A DNA stretch of 64,000 bases from Rhizorhabdus phycosphaerae (GCF_011044255.1 NZ_CP049107.1:3593001-3657000), one strand, 5' to 3'. Positions 1 through 10,181 are shown, numbered from the stretch's first letter. Numbers and translations are program-made. Notes: generated by a model not told the origin, from the sequence alone.

Positions 1-385
1 TAAGGTTGCGGCTGTTCGACCGGAAGAAGAAGTCGGGAATCGCGCCGACGAAGGGGATGGCTCCCAGCAGAAGATCGATGCCGACATTGCCGAACATGCG
101 CGCCATCTGCCACTTCGACATGCCCAGGTTACGTGCCTCCCAGGCGAGCCAGCTGCCCATTATGGCGCCGATCGCCGGTCCTACGACCGGGACGAAATCC
201 AGCATCACGTCCAGCCCGACGGGGCGGTTGAGCCCAGGAAGTACGAACATGCGTTCGAGCAGGCCCTCCATCGCCTCGATGCGTCGGCGGACGGACGCGG
301 GGTCGGCGCAGATGCCCGGAACGCGCTTCTGAAGCTCGTCGAACGTCGTTGAGGCTGTCCGCATGGTCTTGTCATCCGCTGTCAT
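1..385 (-). CDS. DUF4112 family membrane protein (partial, 3' end off the window)
   Basis: The frame starts with ATG at 385 and runs off the left edge after 128 residues without a stop. It is close upstream of the lipoprotein genes but reads away from them. The central part (GLDVMLDFVPVVGPAIGA, then LLLGAIPFIGAIPDFFF) has the paired hydrophobic segments, each with a V/F-P-[FV]-[VI]-G pattern, that typify DUF4112, a small two-helix membrane family of unknown function. The N-terminal third is hydrophilic and rich in Arg and Glu. Family assignment rests on these motifs; no catalytic residue is evident. Confidence 0.8.
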   Translation of the reverse strand, partial: MTADDKTMRTASTTFDELQKRVPGICADPASVRRRIEAMEGLLERMFVLPGLNRPVGLDVMLDFVPVVGPAIGAIMGSWLAWEARNLGMSKWQMARMFGNVGIDLLLGAIPFVGAIPDFFFRSNSRNL

Positions 386-398
386 GCCGTTTCAGCGC

Positions 399-1895
399 TT
401 ATCTGTCGCGCTGGTTCCGCAATAATGGGGCCAGCGGGTGAATGGCCCGTGAATTGGCCTGAAAGCCGCGCAGGCCCGGTGGAGCCAGCGACCAGCGGAC
501 GGGCTGGGCGAGCGGAATGAACGGGCCCAGTGCGGTCAGCCGCTGCTCGGCCTCGGCGATGAAACGCGCACGAAGGGCAGGGTCGGTGGAGCGGCGCGCC
601 TCGTCCAGCGCGGTATCCGCCTCTTCGCTGCAGGGCCGCCCGCGCGCGCACCGGAAATGGGCAAGATACCAGTCGGCCTGGTCGACCGGCGCGACCTCGT
701 CGATCAGGCGCAGATCGGCGCCCTCGCCGGGGCCGGCGCGGACAAGGTCGACGTTGATCGCCCGCCATTGCCGGCGCAGTTCGGCGAACAGCATCCGCGC
801 CCCGGGGCCCTCGGGCAGCGCTACCGAGAGACGCAGCGCTCCGGTCTCGTCCGCTCGTGCCTGCCAGTTGCCGATGATACGCCGGGCTGTCGCCACGCGG
901 GCGGCAAGCGCGCGCTGGTCGGTACCCCGGACATCGGCGAAGGCTTGCGCCCAGAAAGGCCGGCTGGGCTGCGCTAAATCGGTCAGGCCGGGTGGCAATA
1001 TCTCCAGCGACGGCCGCCATCCGGTCACGCCCAGCCTGGTGCCTATCGCGTCGCGATCTAGCGACATCGACAAGGCCTGGCGGATCTCGGCCGCCATCAT
1101 CGGCGGCGATGCGCGGCCGACCCGAAATCCGAACAGTCCGTTGGCTGGATCAATGTGAAGGTCGCGCGGGGCAATCTTGGCGATGGCCGGGAACATGATG
1201 TCGGCAAAGCCTCCCCCCGTAACAAGCGTGGCGCCGCCGTCGGCATAGCGCGCGACGGCGAGAGCCGCCCGTTCGCCGCGAAGGCGAATGCGGCGTCGGT
1301 CTGGAACGCTCTCATCGGTCCCATCCTGTTCGGCCCGGACCTCGTCCTTCCCCGGCTTGAGCAGCACGCTTCGTCCGACTTTTCCGTCGATCTGTAGCGG
1401 GCCGGTACCGCCCGCTTTCTTGACCAGTGCGAAGTCGGGCCCCGCCAGCAGGGCGAGCAGGTCGGGACGCGGAGCCGATAGTCGAACCTCGATCACCTCG
1501 GGCGTCACCGCGACCACTTCGCGCACGGCATCGGCGATGGCGGATGGATCAGACTGGTCGAGCTTGCGAAACCGGCCGCGCAGCTGGGCGGCCACCCGTT
1601 CCGCATCGATGATCTCGTCGGCGATGCGGAAGGTATAATAGAGGCCGTCGTCCGAAATCGCCCAGCGCATCGCTATACCGGGCACGACCTGTCCGGCTTC
1701 GTCCAGCCCGACCAGCCCCTGGGCTACCGCGCTCGCGAGGACGATGTCGGGCATTCGGTCGATTCCGTCCGCCGGATCGCGCAGGCGTGCGGCCGGGCCG
1801 ATCACGCTCACGTCGAGGCGCTCGTCCTGGCTGGCGCTGTCGCAGCCCGAAAGCAGGACCGTCCCGATGAGCAGGGCAGGAAGAAGCGGCTTCAT
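399..1895 (-). CDS. Family 5 extracellular solute-binding lipoprotein (oligopeptide type), downstream copy
   Basis: The 498-residue protein begins with a lipoprotein signal peptide and lipobox LLSGC (Cys about 18), so it should be anchored by lipid in the periplasm. The rest follows the SBP_bac_5 fold: a region corresponding to 'SWxxSxDGLxYTFxL' ([13 protein letters not shown], about residue 80-92), the family's Arg/Asp-rich segments and a C-terminal part reading [20 protein letters not shown]. It overlaps the upstream SBP gene by ATGA (1892-1895), implying translational coupling. Sequence match to the family core is weaker than in its neighbour, suggesting a divergent ligand or a partner role. 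No permease or ATPase gene is adjacent. Confidence 0.85.
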   Translation of the reverse strand: MKPLLPALLIGTVLLSGCDSASQDERLDVSVIGPAARLRDPADGIDRMPDIVLASAVAQGLVGLDEAGQVVPGIAMRWAISDDGLYYTFRIADEIIDAERVAAQLRGRFRKLDQSDPSAIADAVREVVAVTPEVIEVRLSAPRPDLLALLAGPDFALVKKAGGTGPLQIDGKVGRSVLLKPGKDEVRAEQDGTDESVPDRRRIRLRGERAALAVARYADGGATLVTGGGFADIMFPAIAKIAPRDLHIDPANGLFGFRVGRASPPMMAAEIRQALSMSLDRDAIGTRLGVTGWRPSLEILPPGLTDLAQPSRPFWAQAFADVRGTDQRALAARVATARRIIGNWQARADETGALRLSVALPEGPGARMLFAELRRQWRAINVDLVRAGPGEGADLRLIDEVAPVDQADWYLAHFRCARGRPCSEEADTALDEARRSTDPALRARFIAEAEQRLTALGPFIPLAQPVRWSLAPPGLRGFQANSRAIHPLAPLLRNQRDR

Positions 1896-3430
1896 CGCAG
1901 GGTCAGCAGGCGCGAGGGGTGAACATTAGGCGCATTGTCGTGCCATCCCGCGACGCGGTGGGCAACCAGCGCGCGGCTGACATAATGATAAAGTGGCAGC
2001 ACTGGCGCATCGGCAACGAGAATTGCCTCCGCCTCACGCATCGCCGCCGCGCGTGCGGTGGGTTCGGCTGTCGCCATCGCGCGGTCGAGCGCTCGATCAA
2101 AGGCGGGGCTGGCATAGCCCGAATAATTGACCGCTCCGGCGTTCGAGCGATGAATGGCGAGATAGTTTTCGGGGGCGCCGACGTCCCCGATCCAGCCCGA
2201 TCGCGCAAAGGCGAAGTCGCGTCGCCGGAGCCCCGCGAAATGCAGCGAGGCCTCGCTGTTCAGCAGATGTGCTGTCACCCCGAGGGGGCGCCACATCGCC
2301 GCCAGGGCGACCGCGACGCGGCGATGGTCGACATCGCTGTTGAACCTGATGTCGAAGACGAGAGCACGGTTGGGACCAAAGCCGGCCATGCCGAGGAGAC
2401 GCCGCGCTTCGGCCAGCCGGCGCGCCTTGCTCCAGCTTGAATCGGCTGGACGCAACGCCCCGGCAGCACCGGCAACGGCCGGGGGCACCACGCCCCAGGC
2501 TGGCTGGGTGCCCAACCCGATCAATCGCTCGGCGATCCAGCGCCGGTCCACGGCCAGCGACAGCGCCCGGCGGACCCGCACATCGTTGAACGGCGGGCGG
2601 ATCGTGTTGAAGACGAAATAATAGCTTCCATTATAAGGTGCGATACGCGCGGTGCCGGGGCGCCGTTCCTCGATCCAGGCGAGGCGGGTCTGGGGAAAGT
2701 CGTTGGTCGTATCGGCTTCACCCGCTGCGAAGCTGCGAAGGGCGGTCAGCCGATCGGTGACCGGCCGCCATTCCACCGCAGCGGTTGGCGCGCGTCCCGA
2801 ATGCCAGCGGGGGTTGCGCTCCAGCCTGAGGCGTTCGTTGAGTCGCCACTCGACCAGGCGATAGGGGCCCGACGTGACGAGCGGACGGTCGGCCGTCCAA
2901 TCCTCTCCCCGAGCGGCGATTCTGTGCAGCGGCAGCGCCGCTACGGCGGGAAGCGCCAGCAGTTCAGGCAAGGACGGCATCGGATTGCGCAGGCGGACGC
3001 GAACCCGCGTGGCGCCATCCGCCTCGACACTTGCCACCGCGTCGAACAGCGCGGCACCGGGCGACGCCAGGGCCGGGTCGCGCAGGCGCGCGAAGCTCCC
3101 CGCCAGGACCGCTGCGTCGATCGGCGTACCATCGGAGAAGCGCAGCCCCGGTCGAAGCTCGAACGACCAGTCGAGGCCGTCGGGCGAGACCGACCAGCTT
3201 CGCGCAAGGCCAGGCTCCACGCGACCTGTGCCGTCGATGCGGGTCAGCCCCTCGAACTGGTCGGTCGCCACGCGCAATGTCGCAAGGTCGGTGCTTTTCT
3301 GGGGATCGAGGCTTTTGACTTCGTCGTCGGCCAGCCGAACTATGCGCTCCGCTGGTGGCGCGCCTCGGTCACTCTGGCCGCAAGCGACGAGGAGAAGCAG
3401 TGAAAGGGTCGAAAGCCAGCGCATCTTCAT
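1892..3430 (-). CDS. Family 5 extracellular solute-binding lipoprotein (oligopeptide type), upstream copy
   Basis: The 512-residue protein has a short signal peptide with lipobox LLVAC (Cys about 17). It then shows the classical OppA/DppA-like core: [13 protein letters not shown], 'YEGLTR'-like [38 protein letters not shown] and [14 protein letters not shown]. These are the SBP_bac_5 signature regions for binding peptides or other hydrophobic ligands in the periplasm. ATG at 3430 (MKMRW) and at 3424 are both possible. It is the first gene of a two-gene operon with the coupled SBP downstream and is divergent from the DUF885 gene. Ligand cannot be predicted. Confidence 0.9.
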   Translation of the reverse strand: MKMRWLSTLSLLLLVACGQSDRGAPPAERIVRLADDEVKSLDPQKSTDLATLRVATDQFEGLTRIDGTGRVEPGLARSWSVSPDGLDWSFELRPGLRFSDGTPIDAAVLAGSFARLRDPALASPGAALFDAVASVEADGATRVRVRLRNPMPSLPELLALPAVAALPLHRIAARGEDWTADRPLVTSGPYRLVEWRLNERLRLERNPRWHSGRAPTAAVEWRPVTDRLTALRSFAAGEADTTNDFPQTRLAWIEERRPGTARIAPYNGSYYFVFNTIRPPFNDVRVRRALSLAVDRRWIAERLIGLGTQPAWGVVPPAVAGAAGALRPADSSWSKARRLAEARRLLGMAGFGPNRALVFDIRFNSDVDHRRVAVALAAMWRPLGVTAHLLNSEASLHFAGLRRRDFAFARSGWIGDVGAPENYLAIHRSNAGAVNYSGYASPAFDRALDRAMATAEPTARAAAMREAEAILVADAPVLPLYHYVSRALVAHRVAGWHDNAPNVHPSRLLTLR

Positions 3431-3525
3431 CCGATGTGGACCGATCCGCTATGCGGGCTCAACCCTTCTTTGCAAATGAGTCCGGCCGTCGCCAAGATAC
3501 CGCGCTCGGCAAAAGGAGACGATGA

Positions 3526-5259
3526 ATGAGACTGCTGCTGGGCTGCGCGCTGCTGCTGGCGACTCCGCTCCACGCCAACCCCGTCGACGATCGCTTCGAT
3601 GCGCTGAGCGGCAAGGAATGGGCGTGGCGGCAGAAGAGCTTCCAGAGCGAGGAGTCGAACAAGGGCGGCATCCCCCGCCATCTTCCCGACGAAAGCGCGG
3701 CGACCCAGAGCGAAAGGCTGGCGACCTGGACCGACGTGCTTCGCCAGCTCGATATGATCGATCCGGCGACCCTGTCCCCTGCGAAGCAGGAGGATTATGG
3801 CGTCTATCGCGTCCAGGTGCAAACCTTGCTCGATACCCAGCGCTTCCGCGACTTCGAAAAGCCGTTGAACTCGGACAGCAGCTTCTGGGCCGATCTGGGC
3901 TATGTCGCGCGGCAGCCGATCCGGACCGAGGCCGATGCGCAGGCGATGCTGTCGCTGATGCGCGATATTCCGCGCTATTTCGATCAGAACAGCACGAATA
4001 TGCGCGCCGGGCTGAAGCGTGGCTTCACGCCGCCCAGAGTGACTATGGCGGGGCGCGACCAGTCGATCGCGCTGATCGCGGAGGCGAAGTCGCCGCGCGA
4101 CACGCTGTGGTTTACGCCGTTCCGCACCTTGCCGGCGTCGATACCGCAGGCGCGGCAGGATGCTCTGCGCGCCGAAGCCGAGAATATCATCAAGACGTCG
4201 ATCATCCCGGCCTATGCCAAGCTGCTCGCCTTCATGCGCAAGGACTATCTGCCGAAGCTGCGCGAGGGGCTTTCGGCGGAAGCATGGCCCGACGGCAAAG
4301 CCTATTACCGCGCCCAGATCCGCGCTTATGCGACCGTCGACCTCAGCCCCGAGGAGATCCATGCCATCGGTCTCGCGGAAGTGGCGAAGGTCCGCGCGCA
4401 GATGCTCGACATCATGAAGGAGGTGAAGTTCGAGGGCGACCTGCCGGCCTTCCTGCGCTTCCTGCGAACCGACCCGCAATTCTATGTGAAAACGCCGCAG
4501 GCGCTGCTCGAACGGGCGGCGTGGATTTCCAAGCAGTTCGACGGCAAGGCGGCCCAGTGGTTCGGGCGCATGCCGCGCGGGCGGTTCGGCATCGTGCCCG
4601 TGCCCGATGACATCGCGCCCTTCTACACGGCCGGGCGGGGCGGGCAGGATCGCTACCTGCTCAACACCTATGACTTGCCCTCGCGCCCGCTGTTCCAGCT
4701 GACCGCGCTCACCCTGCACGAGTCTGCGCCCGGCCACAGCTGGCAGACCTCGATGGCGGCCGAGAATGAGGAGCGGCCGGAGTGGCGGCGCTACACTTAT
4801 ATCTCGGCCTATGGCGAGGGCTGGGCGCTCTATTGCGAGCGGCTGGGCATCGAGATGGGGATGTACGAGACGCCCTATGACCGCTTCGGCATGCTCAGCT
4901 ACCAGATGTGGCGGGCCGCCCGCCTGGTGATCGACACCGGCATCCATTCCAAGGGCTGGACGCGCGAGCAATCGATCGCCTTCCTGCGGGACAACAGCGC
5001 ACTCAGCGAGCATGAGATCACGACCGAGGTCGATCGCTATATCGGCTGGCCGGGTCAGGCGCTGTCCTATTATCTGGGCATGCTGCAGATCGAGAAGGAG
5101 CGGGCGCGTGCGGAAGCGGCGCTGGGCGCGACGTTCGACATCCGCGCCTTCCACGACATGCTGCTCTCGCTGGGGTCGGTGCCGCTGCCGGTGATCACCG
5201 CGCGCACCGATCGTTTCATCGCCGAAGGCGGCAAGGGGCCTTGGCCTCTGCCGAACTGA
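3526..5259 (+). CDS. DUF885 family putative zinc metallopeptidase
   Basis: The 577-residue protein has an N-terminal signal peptide (MRLLLGCALLLATPLHA) and is expected in the periplasm. DUF885 proteins are thermolysin/M32-like. The motif HESAPGH at residues 398-404 supplies the H-E-x-x-x-G-H zinc site, and a conserved YGEGWALYCERLG follows about 30 residues later. The length is normal for the family. The start at 3526 is chosen because AAAAGGAG lies 7 bases upstream; an ATG four bases earlier is in another frame. The next gene follows 18 bases downstream, so the two are probably one transcript. The peptide substrate is unknown. Confidence 0.9.
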   Translation: MRLLLGCALLLATPLHANPVDDRFDALSGKEWAWRQKSFQSEESNKGGIPRHLPDESAATQSERLATWTDVLRQLDMIDPATLSPAKQEDYGVYRVQVQTLLDTQRFRDFEKPLNSDSSFWADLGYVARQPIRTEADAQAMLSLMRDIPRYFDQNSTNMRAGLKRGFTPPRVTMAGRDQSIALIAEAKSPRDTLWFTPFRTLPASIPQARQDALRAEAENIIKTSIIPAYAKLLAFMRKDYLPKLREGLSAEAWPDGKAYYRAQIRAYATVDLSPEEIHAIGLAEVAKVRAQMLDIMKEVKFEGDLPAFLRFLRTDPQFYVKTPQALLERAAWISKQFDGKAAQWFGRMPRGRFGIVPVPDDIAPFYTAGRGGQDRYLLNTYDLPSRPLFQLTALTLHESAPGHSWQTSMAAENEERPEWRRYTYISAYGEGWALYCERLGIEMGMYETPYDRFGMLSYQMWRAARLVIDTGIHSKGWTREQSIAFLRDNSALSEHEITTEVDRYIGWPGQALSYYLGMLQIEKERARAEAALGATFDIRAFHDMLLSLGSVPLPVITARTDRFIAEGGKGPWPLPN

Positions 5260-5277
5260 TCGCCATCGGCGTCCGTC

Positions 5278-6204
5278 ATGAGGATATATTCAGCGCTGAC
5301 ATGCGCCGTGGGGCTGCTCGTCTCGCACGGGCCGGCGATTGCGGCTCCATTGCCCGAGCCGGTGCGCGCGATGATCGAAACGGCGATCGCTTCCGACGAG
5401 CCGGCGACGATCGCGGCGGTCGTGTCGGTCGCCAAGAAGGCCAATCCCGGAAGCATCGAGGAGATCGACGCGCTGGTCGCCGACCATGATCGCGCCTTGG
5501 CCGAAGCGAAAGCGCGCAAGGAGCAGCAAGAGCGAGACCGCCTCGCCAGCGCGGGTCTGCTAGAGCTTTGGACCGGGCAGGTCGAACTCGGCGGCAGCTG
5601 GTCGACCGGCAATACGCGCACCCTCGGACTCTATGGCGGGGCCAAGCTCAAGCGGTCCGGCCTTGATTGGCAGCATGATCTGTCGGCGCGGATCGACTAT
5701 CAGGAGACGGACAATGTCGCGACGACCGAGCGGGCGGTGGTCGCCTGGCAGCCGCGCTACAAGATCAGCCGCTCCTATTACGCCTTCGGCCTCACCCAAT
5801 ATGAGCATGACCGCTTTCTCGGTTATCGCCATCGTCTGACGGCTGGCGCGGGCCTCGGCGTGGTGCTGGCGGACAGCACGCGCTTCCGACTCGAAATCGA
5901 TGCCGGCCCGGCTTTTCGCTTCACCAGCTTCTACGGTCCCGACGAGAGCGAAAAGCGGCTGGCGGGCCGCGGAGGGCTCAATCTACGCTGGACGCCGATC
6001 TCGCGCCTGACCCTGGCCCAGGAAGTCGCGCTCTATGTCGAGAAGGGCAATAGCACCGCGACCTCGACCACCTCGGTCGAGACGTTGCTGTTCGGCCCGC
6101 TCAAAGGGCGGCTGTCCTACAATGTCCAATATGAGCGCGATGCGCCCGAAGGGCAGAAGCGCACCGACACCGTATCGCGCGCCTCGCTCGTCTATGCCTT
6201 CTGA
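5278..6204 (+). CDS. DUF481 outer-membrane beta-barrel protein (YdiY-like)
   Basis: The 308-residue protein has a signal peptide ending near AIA-APLP and a charged helical stretch (residues about 55-90, rich in Ala, Glu, Lys and Arg). A C-terminal domain of about 210 residues follows with alternating aromatic/polar strands, beginning 'GQVELGGSWSTGNT', the start of the DUF481 domain, and ending in an aromatic residue (VYAF) as outer-membrane barrels do. The family includes a protein reported as salt-induced in other bacteria; its function is not established. It probably shares a transcript with the DUF885 gene and converges on the DUF952 gene 6 bases away. Confidence 0.88.
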   Translation: MRIYSALTCAVGLLVSHGPAIAAPLPEPVRAMIETAIASDEPATIAAVVSVAKKANPGSIEEIDALVADHDRALAEAKARKEQQERDRLASAGLLELWTGQVELGGSWSTGNTRTLGLYGGAKLKRSGLDWQHDLSARIDYQETDNVATTERAVVAWQPRYKISRSYYAFGLTQYEHDRFLGYRHRLTAGAGLGVVLADSTRFRLEIDAGPAFRFTSFYGPDESEKRLAGRGGLNLRWTPISRLTLAQEVALYVEKGNSTATSTTSVETLLFGPLKGRLSYNVQYERDAPEGQKRTDTVSRASLVYAF

Positions 6205-6210
6205 GGTGGC

Positions 6211-6561
6211 TCAGGCGTCGATCGAGTAGGGACCGTCACCCGCAAGGATCGCCTCGCGGTCGGCCTCCTGCGAGGCAGCGATCTCCTCGAGCATGAGGGG
6301 TCGATAGAGATGGGGGAAGAGCGCGCCGCCGCGCGATGGCTCCCAGCGGAGATCGGCGGCCACATCCTCATCGCGGACGGCCAGGATCGCGACGCGCGAC
6401 GCATCGGCGAAATGCTTGGCCAGCGTTTCCCTGGTCTGCTCGGCGGTCGAGAAATGGATATAGCCGTCCTGGAGATCGACGGCGCTGCCTTCGAAACGCC
6501 CCGAGGCCTGGAAGGCAGCCCATTCCTCGGGGCGCAATATCTTGAAGATCATCTGGCTCAT
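6211..6561 (-). CDS. DUF952 domain protein
   Basis: This is a 116-residue cytoplasmic protein. The ATG at 6561 (MSQMIFKIL) is used because the frame upstream reads like non-coding DNA. DUF952 features are present: IFKILRPEEW near the N-terminus, DGYIHFSTAEQ around residue 32, and a C-terminal segment reading FPHLYRPL. The family is small, often described as glutathione-S-transferase-associated, with no known biochemical role. It stands alone between a convergent DUF481 gene and the MFS gene on the same strand. Confidence 0.85.
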   Translation of the reverse strand: MSQMIFKILRPEEWAAFQASGRFEGSAVDLQDGYIHFSTAEQTRETLAKHFADASRVAILAVRDEDVAADLRWEPSRGGALFPHLYRPLMLEEIAASQEADREAILAGDGPYSIDA

Positions 6562-6664
6562 CGGGATGCTCTCGGGGCGTTCGCGGTGCGAGAAAGCGGC
6601 CCCGCACCCTAATTGTATATCACCGATAGACGATCGCCTGCGGCTTTCCCATATCCCTCGGGGT

Positions 6665-7885
6665 TCAGTCTTCTTCTTCATGCCAGTCGCGGGGGAGGCG
6701 CAGCGCCGCAAGCAGCAGGAAAAGGGTCGCCGCAACGTAGAAGGCGGTGCCAGACAGGATCGCATAGCGCAGCGCTTCGTCGCCATAGCGCGCCTTGAGC
6801 AGGTCGGAGATCCAGCCGATCGCCGGGGTACCGACGCCGATCCCGATCAGGTTGTTGACGAACAGGAAGATGGCCGAAGTCGTCGAGCGCATGTCGCGGG
6901 GCACGACGGCCTGTACGGCTGCGACGACCGGTCCCAGCCAGACGAGGCCCAATGCGGTCGGCACGAACAGGAAAGCCAGCGCGGCGGTCAGCGACGTTGC
7001 GGAAATGCCCATGGCGTAGAAGGGGATGGTGGCGATGAACGCGAAGGCCGGGACCAGCGCGTAATAGGCCTTGGACCGGTCGGCGAGACCGTCGGACAGC
7101 GCGCCGCCCATCCAGATGCCGGCGAGCCCGGCGGTCAGCAATATGGCGCCATAGCCGAGCGAGGCGTCGAGCAGGCTGAGCCCGAAGCTGCGGACGAGGA
7201 AGCTCGGCAGCCAGAAGAACAGGCCATAGCCCATCATCGACGAACAGGCGGCACCGATGCTGAGCAGCCAGAAGGACGGCTTGCGGAATAGCAGACGGAG
7301 GACCGTGCCGAGCGTGGCATGCGCGGTGCCGGCCGGCCGGTCGCCGCGTGGATCGCGGACGACCCGTCGGAACAGCGGGGCCAGCAAAAGGCCGGCGAAG
7401 CCGACGATGAAGAAGGCCGAGCGCCAGTCGATCAGCGTGGCGATGACACCGCCAAAGACGATGCCCGACGCGCTGCCGATCGGGATGCCGAAAGAATAGA
7501 GCGCCAGCGCGCGGGCGCGCTTCTCCGGCGGGAACAGATCGCCGATCAGCGTATAGGCCGGGGCGACGCCGCCCGCCTCGCCGACGCCGACGCCCAGACG
7601 GGCGACGAACAGCTGCCAGAAATTCTGGGTGAGTCCGCAGAGCGCGGTCATCAGGCTCCATACAGCGAGCGCCGCGGTCATGATCCGCGACCGGTCGTAG
7701 CGGTCGGCCATCATCGCGATCGGAATGCCGAGCCCGGTATAGAACAGGGCGAAAGCGAGCCCGCCCATCAGGCCGAGCTGCGCGTCGCTGAGACCCAGGT
7801 CGGCCTTGATCGGCACCGCGAGGATGCCGATGATCTGGCGGTCGATGAAGTTCAGCGTGTAGGCGAGCAACAGCATCGCCATCAC
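6665..7885 (-). CDS. MFS transporter, Spinster-like
   Basis: This carrier has about 12 predicted membrane helices in 406 or more residues. Features of the MFS_1/Spinster-like group are LAYTLNFIDRQI in helix 1, GLGIPIAMMADRYDRSRI (loop 2-3 motif) and a GEAGGVAPAYTLIGD segment in helix 4. The start is uncertain: ATG codons lie at 7885 and 7879 and GTG at 7888, but the open frame continues upstream with plausible residues (GGAAKAASPALV), and no ATG, GTG or clear ribosome site precedes that. It follows the TonB receptor gene, so receptor and carrier may move one ligand across the outer and inner membranes. Confidence 0.88.
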   Translation of the reverse strand: MMAMLLLAYTLNFIDRQIIGILAVPIKADLGLSDAQLGLMGGLAFALFYTGLGIPIAMMADRYDRSRIMTAALAVWSLMTALCGLTQNFWQLFVARLGVGVGEAGGVAPAYTLIGDLFPPEKRARALALYSFGIPIGSASGIVFGGVIATLIDWRSAFFIVGFAGLLLAPLFRRVVRDPRGDRPAGTAHATLGTVLRLLFRKPSFWLLSIGAACSSMMGYGLFFWLPSFLVRSFGLSLLDASLGYGAILLTAGLAGIWMGGALSDGLADRSKAYYALVPAFAFIATIPFYAMGISATSLTAALAFLFVPTALGLVWLGPVVAAVQAVVPRDMRSTTSAIFLFVNNLIGIGVGTPAIGWISDLLKARYGDEALRYAILSGTAFYVAATLFLLLAALRLPRDWHEEED

Positions 7886-7941
7886 GAGAGCGGGCGAGGC
7901 GGCTTTCGCCGCCCCGCCACCCCCGGGGAAAGATGTCCCGA

Positions 7942-10167
7942 TCAGAACCGTACCTCGCCGGTGATGGTGAAGGTGCGCGGCGGACCATAGAAGCCGATGA
8001 TCGAATTGCCGAGCAGCGCACCGGGGAAATTATAGCCGCCGATCCGATATTTGCGGTCGAACAGGTTGCGCCCATGGCCCGAGATGGAGAACTGCTTGTC
8101 GGGCGAAGTCCAGACGATCGACAGATCGACCAGCTCATAGGCCTTCTGGTCGAGCACCGGGTTGGGCACCTCGAACAGCGAATAGGCGCTGCGGAACGAC
8201 AGGGCCGGAGTGATCGTGAAACGGCCCACCCCGTCGACATCCTTGCCCAGCGTCGCCGAGACGTTGGCGGTGTATTTCGGCGTGTTCTGGAAGACGCGCT
8301 GGTCGGCGAAATCCTTGACCGTCAGCGTCACCGGGTCGAGCGTCAGGAACTGCTGGAACTTGGCGTTGGTGTAGCCGATCGAAGCGTTGACCTGGAAATC
8401 GCGATCGGGAACCGCGCGGACCTCGAGCTCCCAGCCATAGATGCGCGACTTGCCGACATTGTCGACCGAGGAGACGACCGTCGTCCCCGACAGGAACTGC
8501 GTCGTCACCTGCTGGTCGCGGTAGCGCGAGTAGAAGCCCGCCGCGTTCACGAACAGCGTGCGGTCGAGGAAGGCGCCCTTCATGCCGGCTTCATAGGCGG
8601 TGACGGTTTCGGGTTTGTAGCCGTTGACCGTGCCCGGCGTGAAGATGGCGTCGCCGCGCGGGTCGAAGCCGCCCGATTTGTAGCCCCGCGACCAGGACGC
8701 GTAGAGGTTCACGTCCTCGACCGGCTTGTAGCTGAGCGACAGGCGGGGCGTGAACTTCTTGTCGGTCCGGTCATTGGTGTAGTTGGTCCGGATACGGAAC
8801 GGAACCGCCGTCGGGCGGCCGAACAGCGGCGACCGCAGCCCGACATAGTCTGCCCGGAACACGGTGCCTTCGCGCTTGTCGCTGGTGTAGCGGCCGCCGA
8901 CCGAGACCGAGAAGCGATCGGTTACGTCGACCGAGAAGTCGGCGAAGGCCGCATAGGATTTGGTCGTGACCTTGCCCGAGGTCAGCGTCGTCAGCAGGGC
9001 GTTGCCGATCACCGTGTCGAAGGCGCCGGACGCCGAGTTGTCGAGATAGAAGAGCCCGACGACGCCCTGCACGCGATCGGTCTGGATCAGCGCCTGCACC
9101 TCCTGGGTGAACTGGTTGTCCTTGTAGAAGGACGGGATGTCGAGCACCGGACCCGGCGTGCCGTCGAAGTCGATGACTGTATCGGTGTGGCCCTTGCGAT
9201 AGGCGCTGATCGACTTGAGCGTCACGGCATCGCTCAGCTCATATTCGATCGTGCCGGAGATGCCCTTGGTGACGACGCGGTTGTCGTCGCCGATACCCGA
9301 GCGCGTGTCATAGACGTCGCCGATCGGCTGGAAATCGGGCAGCGCCCCGTTGGGCAGCAGGCGATAGCCGTGGCGCGGATTGGAATCGTCGCGCGTATAG
9401 TCGGCGGCGACGCGGATCGAGAGGCGGTCGGTGCCGGTCCATTCGGCCGAGACGCGACCCGCGATCACGTCCTTGTTATAATGCTCGGCCCCCGTGAACA
9501 GGTTTTTACCGAAGCCGTCGCGCTTGTAATAGGCAATGGCGCCGCCGACCGAAAAGCCCTCGGTGATCGGCAGCGTGACCGACGCCACGATGTCGCGCTG
9601 GTCGTAGCTGCCATAAGAGCCGCGGATCTTCGCTTCGAACTCGTTGCCCAGGCGACGGGTGACATATTTGATCGCGCCGCCGATCGTGTTGCGGCCATAG
9701 AGCGTTCCCTGCGGGCCGCGCAGCACCTCGACGCGGTCGATGTCGAAGATATCGAGCACCGCGCCTTGCGGGCGGGCGACATAGACGTCGTCGACATAGA
9801 GGCCGACGCCCGGCTCGAAGCCCCACACCGGGTCCTGCTGGCCGATGCCGCGAATGAAGGCGATCAGCGTGCTGTTCGAGCCGCGCGCGACCTGCAGCGT
9901 CATGTTCGGCGTCTTGTCCTGCAGCGCGGTGATATCGACCGCGCCGGTACGGAGGAGCGTGTCGCCGCTGACCGCGGTGACCGAGATCGGCACGTCGATC
10001 AGGCTCTCCTCGCGCCGGCGTGCAGTGACGACGATCTCTCCATTGCCTTCATTTGCGGCCTCTGCAGGAGCCGCGTCGGCCTGGGCTGAGGCAGCGGACG
10101 GAAGTGCCACGCCGCCGAGCATCGTGGCTGCGGAGAGGAGTGCGAGCATCCTGGTCCTGTTGATCAT
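7942..10167 (-). CDS. TonB-dependent outer-membrane receptor
   Basis: The 741-residue protein has a signal peptide (MINRTRMLALLSAATMLGG, AxA-type cleavage near ASAQA). A plug domain starts EIVVTARRREESLIDVPISVTAV, with the LYVDDVYVARPQG and VEVLRGPQGTLYGRNTIGGAI motifs typical of sphingomonad receptors. A barrel follows, ending RTFTITGEVRF with the required terminal Phe. ATG 10167 is chosen because GGGAGAC is placed correctly before it; the longer frame is not coding-like. It is coupled to the hydrolase gene upstream (14-base gap) and the MFS gene downstream. The ligand is unknown, possibly an ester cleaved by the hydrolase. Confidence 0.93.
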   Translation of the reverse strand: MINRTRMLALLSAATMLGGVALPSAASAQADAAPAEAANEGNGEIVVTARRREESLIDVPISVTAVSGDTLLRTGAVDITALQDKTPNMTLQVARGSNSTLIAFIRGIGQQDPVWGFEPGVGLYVDDVYVARPQGAVLDIFDIDRVEVLRGPQGTLYGRNTIGGAIKYVTRRLGNEFEAKIRGSYGSYDQRDIVASVTLPITEGFSVGGAIAYYKRDGFGKNLFTGAEHYNKDVIAGRVSAEWTGTDRLSIRVAADYTRDDSNPRHGYRLLPNGALPDFQPIGDVYDTRSGIGDDNRVVTKGISGTIEYELSDAVTLKSISAYRKGHTDTVIDFDGTPGPVLDIPSFYKDNQFTQEVQALIQTDRVQGVVGLFYLDNSASGAFDTVIGNALLTTLTSGKVTTKSYAAFADFSVDVTDRFSVSVGGRYTSDKREGTVFRADYVGLRSPLFGRPTAVPFRIRTNYTNDRTDKKFTPRLSLSYKPVEDVNLYASWSRGYKSGGFDPRGDAIFTPGTVNGYKPETVTAYEAGMKGAFLDRTLFVNAAGFYSRYRDQQVTTQFLSGTTVVSSVDNVGKSRIYGWELEVRAVPDRDFQVNASIGYTNAKFQQFLTLDPVTLTVKDFADQRVFQNTPKYTANVSATLGKDVDGVGRFTITPALSFRSAYSLFEVPNPVLDQKAYELVDLSIVWTSPDKQFSISGHGRNLFDRKYRIGGYNFPGALLGNSIIGFYGPPRTFTITGEVRF

Positions 10168-10181
10168 GATAGTCTCCCTGG

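Noticed and set aside
3427-5154. A 575-residue minus-strand open frame opposite the DUF885 gene
   Set aside because: Antisense to a gene with a signal peptide and a zinc motif; no recognised domain.
7933-10089. A 718-residue plus-strand open frame opposite the first TonB receptor gene
   Set aside because: Antisense shadow: its sequence is rich in Arg, Asp and Val without any domain, while the minus strand has a full receptor with signal peptide and barrel.
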